DNA from: an uncultured Bacteroidales bacterium | Lineage (GTDB): Bacteria; Bacteroidota; Bacteroidia; Bacteroidales; Paludibacteraceae | DNA: 6,104 nt | NCBI GenBank assembly: GCA_937892015.1 | Contig: CALAUY010000012.1 | Coordinates: 1 to 6,104, forward strand | Direction of reading: 5' to 3' | In this document: piece after piece, positions 1 through 5,260 of the stretch | How positions within the stretch are numbered: the first letter of the stretch is position 1 | How the letters are laid out: every line of letters starts with the position of its first letter | The notes under the pieces: generated by a model | The model's database searches: none | Told to the model about the DNA's origin: nothing | The model's input: the letters and a program-made list of their open reading frames with translations, nothing else | Translations under genes and position numbers: made by a program

Positions 1-70
1 TAAAAGCGTTTTTTGTCATACATTTTTCGAACGGCCTCTATACCCTCTCTATACCTCCTCCGTAAGGGCT

Positions 71-94
71 CGCAGATTTCGCAGATTTCGCGAG
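71..94. repeat. Two-copy 9-bp direct repeat inside a short inverted repeat
   Basis: CGCAGATTT occurs twice in direct succession (71-79 and 80-88), followed by a partial third copy beginning CGCGAGATA. The pair is framed by CTCGC (69-73) and GCGAG (90-94), which could form a 5-bp stem. The 9-bp period equals that of the larger array at 457-582, but the unit sequence differs. Function is unknown. Confidence 0.5.
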
Positions 95-171
95 ATAGGG
101 AAAGATTTGTTCTTGTTGCTGAAAAGCGTTCTACGTGAAAAGTCGTTTTTACAACGAAAAAATTTTTTTTT

Positions 172-347
172 AAAAGCCCCGCCAGAGTCGGCATCCTTAC
201 GGGCGTAAGCAACTATGTCTCTTTACGAGCCAAAGCAACTACGAACTTCGTATGTGCGTTCACGGACGAGCGCGTAGCGCGTACATTCCGCGCACGCACG
301 CGCGCCTAGCACAACGCACATTGTAGTTACTATTTCACGCGGCTTTT
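172..347. other. Nested inverted-repeat element, possible structured RNA or MITE-like element
   Basis: The outer arms AAAAGCC (172-178) and GGCTTTT (341-347) are exact reverse complements. A-T tracts lie outside both arms. Three further palindromes lie inside. CTTAC-GGGC-GTAAG (196-209) is a compact hairpin. TACGAA-C-TTCGTA (240-252) is a perfect 6-bp palindrome. A long-range stem pairs AACTAC (237-242) with GTAGTT (323-328) and ATGTGCGTT (252-260) with AACGCACAT (313-321). The loop of that stem is GC-rich and contains GCGCGTA twice in tandem (270-283), of which GCGCGT (277-282) can pair with ACGCGC (298-303). AAGCAACTA also recurs directly at 207-215 and 233-241. This much complementarity in a non-coding stretch suggests either a folded RNA or a small palindromic mobile element. 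I recognise no known RNA family (not tmRNA, 6S, SRP or RNase P), see no transposase and see no clear target-site duplication. Confidence 0.4.
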
Positions 348-452
348 TATAAATTTATTTTTATTCGTTGTAATCAGTTTTCATTTATTTTATTTTCTTT
401 TTTGTTACTTTTTTCTTTTTTTGTTTTTCTTTTTTTCCCAAGTTGGGGGGGG
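344..452. other. T-rich low-complexity tract ending in a G8 run
   Basis: The plus strand is dominated by T, and from about 380 to 440 is almost all pyrimidine. It passes through CCCAA and ends in eight consecutive Gs at 445-452. No gene is encoded. Such a tract is likely to melt or bend easily, and the G8 run could be prone to length change by slippage. It separates the palindromic element from the 9-bp array. Any promoter function is unproven. Confidence 0.5.
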
Positions 453-456
453 CTGA

Positions 457-582
457 ATAGGGCTAATTGGACTTATTGGACCTATTGGACTTATTGGTCT
501 TATGAGACCTATTGGACCTATTAGACCTATTGGACCTATTAGACCTATTGGACCTATGGGACTGTTTGGACATATAGGTTAG
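457..582. repeat. Tandem array of 9-bp units, consensus ATTGGACCT
   Basis: Fourteen consecutive 9-bp units can be laid out without any insertion or deletion. The core, 466-573, has twelve units; ATAGGGCTA (457-465) and ATAGGTTAG (574-582) are degenerate edge units. Units at 475, 511, 529 and 547 are exactly ATTGGACCT, and units at 520 and 538 are ATTAGACCT. The alternation across 511-555 makes a higher-order 18-bp period. Units at 466 and 484 are ATTGGACTT, again alternating with the consensus. Copies are best preserved in the middle and decay toward both ends, as expected of an array that grew by slippage or unequal exchange. There are no spacers, so it is not CRISPR. The array ends 56 nt before the start codon at 639. 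Because the period is three codons, the plus strand reads Ile-Gly-Pro in one frame, but a TGA at 454-456 and the lack of an upstream start argue against translation. Confidence 0.9.
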
Positions 583-600
583 TTTGGCACGGAGTTTGCA

Positions 601-607
601 TAGGTCC
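601..607 (+). promoter_or_regulatory. TAGGTCC box complementary to the array core
   Basis: TAGGTCC lies 31 nt upstream of the ATG at 639. It is the exact reverse complement of GGACCTA, which occurs at 478-484, 514-520, 532-538 and 550-556 in the array. If transcription starts upstream of the array, the leader could form any of several alternative 7-bp hairpins with this box. The match is read directly from the sequence. A regulatory role is inference, and a stray outlying remnant of an inverted array unit is equally possible. Confidence 0.3.
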
Positions 608-638
608 TAAAAACGAATAACGTAAACATTTTTCGCAT

Positions 639-2510
639 ATGAAAAGGACTATTTTTTGCATGGTGGTGCTGCTGACGATGATTGGGTCGGCCTCTGCTGA
701 GTCGCGTTTCGTTGTTTGCGACTCAACCAACGCCCTTCTTTCCGGCGTTAAGATGGAGTTCCTCAACATCAATACCCTGCCGCTGACAACGAGTTTTGAT
801 GGTCTCATCCGCTACTCATTCCCTGCCAACGTGTCCGAAGCGCACGTGATGCTCACGGCCAATGGTTATGACACGCTACGTACCACTATCCGCCCGAGCG
901 ATGGCCTGCAGTGCATCGTGATGCACCGTGCATTTATAACGTCTCACCACGACGAAATCATCCTTTACAGCGTCGGTGCAACGCGCACTCGCGGACCTCT
1001 GACAACCGCTGCCAAGCGTACTGTGCCGGAACTTGAGATGATGATTGCCGACGAGGCAGTGCCTGAAGAAGCCGCGAGCGATGAGTCGGTGTCCTACGAA
1101 ATGAATGCGCCCACTGCCGGCAAACTGACGGCAGGTGAGGTCAACGATTTCGCCAAATGGCATCTCTGGGAGAGCGTTATCAGGCAGAGTCACGCGTCGT
1201 TCGTCGATATATGGCAAATGAATGTCAGTGAGCGGATTCGTGTGCAAGTGACGAATAAGCAGCAGTTCCCGCTCGCTGATGTTCCCGTGACGTTGTTGGA
1301 CGCTGACGGCCATATCGTTTTCGCTGCCAGAACGGACAATACCGGTCATGCTGAGTTGTGGTTCAACGCTTTTGGAGTCGTTCGACAGGCAGAGGGCCTA
1401 CAGCTTGTCTGTGAGGCCGATACGGTGGCACTGGCCGTCCCACAGACGTTCGGTGCACCCTGCGAACAGCAGTTCGTGCTCGACCAACCGTGCGGCACGC
1501 CCGACGATGTCGATGTGTTCTTCATCATGGATGCCACAGGCTCAATGGGCGATGAGTTGCGGTACATGAACGCAGAGCTACAGGACGTTATCTCTCGTTG
1601 CCGTTCGGCCGTGGATGGTGCTACCATACGCACGGGGGCACTCGTCTATCGCGACCACCACGACGACTATCTCTGCCGACTCTCTATGCTCTCCGACGAC
1701 ATGAGCGTCACCCAAGCATTCCTCAACAAGCAGTCGGCAAGTGGGGGTGGCGACTATCCCGAGGCCATCCCGGAAGCACTGATGGCAGCTGTCAACGTGG
1801 CCGGATGGAGTCCCCATGCACGGGCACGGATTGCGTTCCTTATCTTGGATGCCCCCTGCCATGACGATTCAGCCACTATTGCCCTCCTGCACGAGCAGGT
1901 TAGCGAAGCCGCGGCGCACGGCATCCGTATCGTGCCTGTTGTGTGCAGCGGACTGCGCGAAGCGGGCGAACTACTCATGCGGCAAATGGCGCTGCTCACC
2001 AACGGCACATCGTTCTTCCTCACCGATGACAGCGGCATCGGTGACCGGCACCTCAAGCCCACCACCGACTCGCTGAAAGTGGAGCATCTCAACGACATGC
2101 TCGTGCGTACCGTCATTGAGTTCAGCCGCATGCCCGAATGTCAGGCACAATGGGCAGACAGTGCCGTTGTGGACTCGCCCGAAGAGGCGTTCCTGCCCAA
2201 CCCGTTCAGTGCCGAAGACCTGCCCGATTCTGTGCGCACAGAGACAACCGACCTGCCCGTTTATGCACTCGATGAGGTACTGACCGTCCGGCCTAATCCC
2301 TGCACGGGTTTCTGCCTCGTTGACCTGCCACTCGGGGCCGATGCACTCTACCTCGTGGACCTCACGGGTAAGACGCTCCGCTCGTTCGGCCATTATCCCG
2401 CCGACACCCGCGCACTCAACGTCTCTACTGCCGAACTGCCCACAGGCATCTATTTCGTCAAGGCCTACGTGGCTGCACATTGGTACACCCGCAAACTGAT
2501 TGTCAGGTAA
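639..2510 (+). CDS. Exported VWA-domain protein with T9SS type A sorting domain
   Basis: This encodes 623 residues. Residues 1-20 form a signal peptide: a Lys-Arg n-region, a hydrophobic core and a cleavage site after Ala-Ser-Ala, which supports the ATG at 639. Residues about 21-95 and 196-280 resemble small beta-sandwich (carboxypeptidase-regulatory or CNA-B-like) domains. An acidic, low-complexity linker lies near 130-160. Residues about 290-495 are a von Willebrand factor A domain with a metal-ion-dependent adhesion site: D298, T300 and S302 in DATGSM, T332 before the GALVYRDH strand, GGGDYPEA at 369-376 and D404 in LILDAP. Residues about 545-623 match the T9SS type A C-terminal sorting domain: RPNP at 551-554, VDLTGK at 573-578, GIYFVK at 603-608 and the terminal KLIVR. 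The family knowledge predicts export by Sec, passage through the T9SS, and surface anchoring or release with CTD removal. Its ligand is unknown; adhesion or protein binding is only suggested by the VWA fold. It appears monocistronic, with the repeat array upstream and a hairpin 33 nt after the stop. No frameshift is seen. Confidence 0.88.
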   Translation: MKRTIFCMVVLLTMIGSASAESRFVVCDSTNALLSGVKMEFLNINTLPLTTSFDGLIRYSFPANVSEAHVMLTANGYDTLRTTIRPSDGLQCIVMHRAFITSHHDEIILYSVGATRTRGPLTTAAKRTVPELEMMIADEAVPEEAASDESVSYEMNAPTAGKLTAGEVNDFAKWHLWESVIRQSHASFVDIWQMNVSERIRVQVTNKQQFPLADVPVTLLDADGHIVFAARTDNTGHAELWFNAFGVVRQAEGLQLVCEADTVALAVPQTFGAPCEQQFVLDQPCGTPDDVDVFFIMDATGSMGDELRYMNAELQDVISRCRSAVDGATIRTGALVYRDHHDDYLCRLSMLSDDMSVTQAFLNKQSASGGGDYPEAIPEALMAAVNVAGWSPHARARIAFLILDAPCHDDSATIALLHEQVSEAAAHGIRIVPVVCSGLREAGELLMRQMALLTNGTSFFLTDDSGIGDRHLKPTTDSLKVEHLNDMLVRTVIEFSRMPECQAQWADSAVVDSPEEAFLPNPFSAEDLPDSVRTETTDLPVYALDEVLTVRPNPCTGFCLVDLPLGADALYLVDLTGKTLRSFGHYPADTRALNVSTAELPTGIYFVKAYVAAHWYTRKLIVR

Positions 2511-2542
2511 CCGCCATGCGTTGAAACGAAGCAGCCTAAACA

Positions 2543-2591
2543 GAAAAAAGTGAAAAAAGGTAGTTTTTTAACAATTTTTTTCACTTTTTTC
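2543..2591. terminator. 16-bp perfect inverted repeat, likely terminator
   Basis: GAAAAAAGTGAAAAAA (2543-2558) is the exact reverse complement of TTTTTTCACTTTTTTC (2576-2591), with a 17-nt loop. It begins 33 nt after the stop of the VWA gene. The stem is almost entirely A:U, with only three G:C pairs, so it is not a classic GC-rich intrinsic terminator. However, the descending arm supplies long U runs, and the structure would look alike in either direction. It most likely ends transcription of the upstream gene. An insulating or regulatory role for the adjoining promoter is also possible. Confidence 0.6.
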
Positions 2592-2622
2592 TTGCACATG
2601 TCAAAAAGTTTTTGTAACTTTG
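2592..2622 (+). promoter_or_regulatory. Bacteroidota housekeeping promoter for the panD cluster
   Basis: TAACTTTG at 2615-2622 matches the Bacteroidota -7 element TAnnTTTG exactly. TTG at 2592-2594 sits 20 nt upstream, within the usual spacing for the -33 element. The expected transcription start is a few bases after 2622, around 2627-2630, giving an A/T-rich leader of about 42-45 nt before the panD ATG. The leader has no Shine-Dalgarno sequence, as is usual in this phylum. The -33 box begins immediately after the descending arm of the 2543-2591 hairpin. Confidence 0.85.
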
Positions 2623-2671
2623 CAGCCGAATTGATAATAAACGAGAGATTTTTGACAAAAAACAAGCGATA

Positions 2672-3031
2672 ATGTTGATAACAATATTGAAATCGAAGAT
2701 TCACCGCGTACGTGTGACGGACGCAAACGTGGACTATGTGGGCAGTATCACTATCGATGAGGCATTGATGGACGCAGCGGGGATAGTGTCGGGCGAGAAA
2801 GTGCAAGTGGTGGACAACACCAATGGGGCGCGATTAGAGACGTACACCATCGCGGGTCAGCGCGGCAGTGGCGAGATATGCATGAACGGTGCAGCAGCGC
2901 ACTTGATGCACCCGGGCGACACCATCATCATCATGGCCTATGCGCTGATGACTCCCGAGGAGGCGAAAACCTATAAGCCGCAGATCGTTTTCCCTGTGGA
3001 CAACCAACTATGGACGGGTTCTTCACACTGA
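2672..3031 (+). CDS. panD: Aspartate 1-decarboxylase proenzyme
   Basis: This encodes 119 residues, the usual size for bacterial PanD. The enzyme converts L-aspartate to beta-alanine for pantothenate and coenzyme A synthesis in the cytoplasm. It is made as a proenzyme that cleaves itself to form a pyruvoyl group. The self-cleavage site G24-S25 is present in YVGS. Residues matching the Escherichia coli active site are K9, H11, R54, T57, Y58 and the N72-G-A-A-A-H segment. The start at 2672 gives the family-typical N-terminus, with K9 and S25 at their conventional numbers. It is the first gene after the 2592-2622 promoter. Its last 22 nt overlap the start of tgt in another frame. panC, often next to panD in Bacteroidota, is not adjacent here. 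Identification is secure. Confidence 0.97.
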   Translation: MLITILKSKIHRVRVTDANVDYVGSITIDEALMDAAGIVSGEKVQVVDNTNGARLETYTIAGQRGSGEICMNGAAAHLMHPGDTIIIMAYALMTPEEAKTYKPQIVFPVDNQLWTGSSH

Positions 3032-4146
3032 CACATACTGACACCGCGAGTGCAGCCCGTGCCGGCGTTATCCACACCGACCACGGCGACATCGAGACTC
3101 CCATCTTCATGCCGGTGGGAACGGACGGTACGGTGAAAGGGGTGCATCGACGCGACCTGACAGACGCTGTTCACGCGCAGATTATCCTCGGTAACACCTA
3201 CCACCTGTACTTGCGCCCCGGCACGGCCATCTTGCGCCAAGCGGGCGGTCTGCACCGCTTCGAGGGATGGACCAAACCCCTCCTCACCGACTCGGGCGGT
3301 TACCAAGTGTTCTCGCTCGCACAGATACGCAAGATGCGCGAAGAGGGCGTGGAGTTCTCGAGCCATATAGATGGCCGCAAGCTCTTTTTCTCGCCCGAGG
3401 GCGTGATGGATATCCAGCGCGAGATAGGAGCCGACATCATCATGGCTTTCGATGAGTGCACACCCGGCACGGCCGACTACAGCTATGCGAAGAGTTCGAT
3501 GGAGCGCACCCATCGCTGGCTCGACCGTTGCATAGCGCGTTTCGACAGCACGGCCGACCTCTACGACTATCGGCAGCACCTCTACCCCATCGTGCAGGGG
3601 TGCGTCTATCCCGACTTGCGACGCGAAGCAGCTAAGCGGTTGCGCGACCTCGACCGCGATGGATATGCCATCGGTGGACTGGCAGTGGGCGAGCCCGAAG
3701 AGATGATGTACGAGATGATAGAGGTGGTCAACGACATCCTGCCCGCCAACAAACCGCGCTACTTGATGGGCGTGGGTACACCATGGAACATACTCAACGC
3801 CATCGAGCGAGGAGTGGACCAGTTCGATTGCGTGATGCCCACCCGCAATGGCCGTAACGGACAGGTCTTCACGTGGCAGGGAGTGATGAACATGCGCAAC
3901 AAGAAATGGGAGGACGATTTCAGTGAGTTCGACCCCACAGGCACGTGTTACGTTGACCACGACTACAGCCGCGCGTACGTACGGCACCTCATCCACGCCA
4001 AGGAGATGCTGGGATTAGAGATACTCTCTATCCACAACTTGGCCTTCTACCTCCGGCTCGTACGCACTGCACGCGAACATATCATTGAGGGTGACTTCAA
4101 ACAGTGGAAAGACGGCATCATGCCGCAGATAACGCAACATCTATGA
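3010..4146 (+). CDS. tgt: tRNA-guanine transglycosylase (queuosine pathway)
   Basis: This encodes 378 residues, close to the roughly 375 usual for bacterial TGT. The enzyme exchanges guanine 34 in the anticodon of GUN tRNAs for preQ1 during queuosine synthesis. By alignment to the Zymomonas mobilis enzyme, the general acid/base is D94 (TDSGGYQVF), the nucleophile is D273 (FDCVMPTRN), and base-recognition residues are D148, Q196 (IVQG) and the GGLAVGE loop at 222-228. C150 and V226 are the residues usual in preQ1-using bacterial enzymes rather than queuine-using eukaryotic ones. The C-terminal zinc site is atypical. Where the canonical enzyme has Cys-x-Cys-x-x-Cys and His, this protein has G311, C313, D316 and H342. 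The gene begins inside panD (22-nt overlap), and its TGA overlaps the next ATG. The start at 3010 fits the family N-terminus, with FTLTHTD close to the usual position. Confidence 0.96.
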   Translation: MDGFFTLTHTDTASAARAGVIHTDHGDIETPIFMPVGTDGTVKGVHRRDLTDAVHAQIILGNTYHLYLRPGTAILRQAGGLHRFEGWTKPLLTDSGGYQVFSLAQIRKMREEGVEFSSHIDGRKLFFSPEGVMDIQREIGADIIMAFDECTPGTADYSYAKSSMERTHRWLDRCIARFDSTADLYDYRQHLYPIVQGCVYPDLRREAAKRLRDLDRDGYAIGGLAVGEPEEMMYEMIEVVNDILPANKPRYLMGVGTPWNILNAIERGVDQFDCVMPTRNGRNGQVFTWQGVMNMRNKKWEDDFSEFDPTGTCYVDHDYSRAYVRHLIHAKEMLGLEILSIHNLAFYLRLVRTAREHIIEGDFKQWKDGIMPQITQHL

Positions 4147-5237
4147 AAGGACTGAAGCGCATCGATTGGTACATAATAGGCAAATTCTTGGGCACGTTCT
4201 TCTTCGCGATTGTGCTCATCCTGTCTATTGCCATCGTTTTCGACCTGACAGAGAAAATGGACGAGTTCTTCGAGAACAATGCCCCGCTCCGGCGCATTAT
4301 CCTCGACTACTATCTGCCCTTCATCCCCTACTACATGAACATGTTCTCCAGCCTCTTCATCTTCATCTCCGTGATTTTCTTCACCAGCAAGATGGCAGGC
4401 AACTCCGAGATTATCGCCATGCTGGCTTCGGGCATCTCGTTCAGGCGACTGATGTTGCCGTACATGCTTTCCGCCACGTTCCTCTTCGTCCTTTTCTGGT
4501 GGTTGGGCGGCTATATCATCCCCCCTGCCACGGAGAAGATGCTCGATTTTCAGGACGAGTACATCCAGAAGATTAAGTCAGAGAACGTGCGCAACGTGCA
4601 GATGATGGTCACGCCCGGCACTGTTCTCTATATCGAGACGTTCCAGAAACGGACGAGTACCGGTTACCGCTCGAGTTACGAGCACTACGAGGGTAAGACG
4701 CTACGCTCGCGCATCACGGCCGACCGCTTGCGATACGATGGCACCGAAGAGGAGCCCTACAAATGGCATTTCGAGCAGTACGTCCGGCGCGATTTTGATG
4801 GGATGCACGAGACCATCTCCCGCGGCACACGACTCGACACCACCATCATGCTACAGCCCAAAGAACTCTTCATCACGGCCGAACAGGCACAACAGATGAC
4901 TAACCCCGAACTGCGCCGGTACATCAAGCTCCAGAAAGCGCGCGGGGCAGGCAACACCGAAGCGTTCGAGACCGAGATGCACAAGCGTTGGGCATCACCT
5001 CTCGGCGCGTTCATCATGACCCTACTGGCCGTGACAATGTCGTCCAGAAAAGTGCGAGGCGGGATGGGCAAGAACCTCGGCATCGGACTCACACTGTCGG
5101 CGCTGTACATCCTCTTCTCAACCGTCAGCACCACTTTCTCCGTCAATGGCGTAATGACCCCTTTCATGGCCGTGTGGTTGCCGAACTTCATCTTCCTCGC
5201 CATCGGCATCTACCTCTACCAACGAACACCCAAATAA
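4143..5237 (+). CDS. lptG: LptF/LptG-family (YjgP/YjgQ) lipopolysaccharide export permease
   Basis: This encodes 364 residues, the usual family length. These proteins are the inner-membrane subunits of the LptB2FG transporter, which extracts lipopolysaccharide and passes it to the periplasmic bridge. Six hydrophobic segments are visible at about 14-34, 58-81, 104-125, 284-300, 308-330 and 340-359. They are split by a large polar periplasmic domain (about 128-275), expected to be the beta-jellyroll. The cytoplasmic segment after helix 2, SEIIAMLASGIS (88-99), is the conserved stretch that contacts the ATPase. I chose the ATG at 4143, not the in-frame ATG at 4104. It gives the normal N-terminus (KGLKRIDWYIIGKF) and an ATGA stop-start overlap with tgt, suggesting translational coupling. 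LptF and LptG are hard to separate by eye in this phylum, so the symbol is tentative. No ATPase gene is nearby. Confidence 0.88.
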   Translation: MKGLKRIDWYIIGKFLGTFFFAIVLILSIAIVFDLTEKMDEFFENNAPLRRIILDYYLPFIPYYMNMFSSLFIFISVIFFTSKMAGNSEIIAMLASGISFRRLMLPYMLSATFLFVLFWWLGGYIIPPATEKMLDFQDEYIQKIKSENVRNVQMMVTPGTVLYIETFQKRTSTGYRSSYEHYEGKTLRSRITADRLRYDGTEEEPYKWHFEQYVRRDFDGMHETISRGTRLDTTIMLQPKELFITAEQAQQMTNPELRRYIKLQKARGAGNTEAFETEMHKRWASPLGAFIMTLLAVTMSSRKVRGGMGKNLGIGLTLSALYILFSTVSTTFSVNGVMTPFMAVWLPNFIFLAIGIYLYQRTPK

Positions 5238-5260
5238 CAGATAATCAAACACATAAAGAT

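Larger units (their letters stand above)
1..638. other. Long noncoding region rich in repeats and secondary structure
   Basis: No open frame here has a credible start, length and family resemblance. Base composition changes abruptly. Positions 1-170 are mixed and contain A- and T-tracts (about 156-175). Positions 176-342 are GC-rich and palindromic, 344-440 are very T-rich, 445-452 are eight Gs, and 457-582 are a 9-bp tandem array. Smaller repeats are also present: AAAAGCGTT occurs at 2-10 and 122-130, and CCGTAAGG (60-67) is the reverse complement of CCTTACGG (195-202). I see no clear TAnnTTTG-type promoter for the gene at 639. TTAGTTTG at 579-586 is one mismatch from the -7 consensus but has no well-spaced TTG partner. 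The start of the window may cut an upstream gene's 3' flank, which cannot be told from here. Confidence 0.8.

Noticed and set aside
457..582. CRISPR array
   Set aside because: Units are 9 bp with no spacers, and no cas gene is present.
340..582. Iteron-type replication origin (AT-rich tract next to direct repeats)
   Set aside because: The 9-bp units are shorter than usual iterons. No rep gene or clear DnaA boxes are seen, and the surrounding genes are chromosomal housekeeping genes.
554..808. Minus-strand open frame of 84 codons spanning the array edge and the start of the VWA gene
   Set aside because: It overlaps the signal peptide coding region, has no family resemblance and has no promoter of its own.
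876..1349. Antisense open frames within the VWA gene, here and at 1346-1633, 1578-1862, 1754-2131 and 1971-2480
   Set aside because: All lie opposite a gene with recognisable domains from signal peptide to sorting domain. None has a plausible start context or family features.
2465..2806. Minus-strand open frame across the intergenic hairpin
   Set aside because: It runs through the inverted repeat and the promoter and into panD, so it is explained by other features and has no coding signature.
2971..3996. Long antisense open frame (341 codons) opposite tgt
   Set aside because: The plus strand encodes a complete, well-conserved TGT. The minus frame is a by-product of GC-rich codon use and resembles no family I know.
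4104..4142. Upstream in-frame ATG as the permease start
   Set aside because: It adds 13 polar residues before the normal family N-terminus and lies deep inside tgt. The ATG at 4143 gives the common ATGA overlap.
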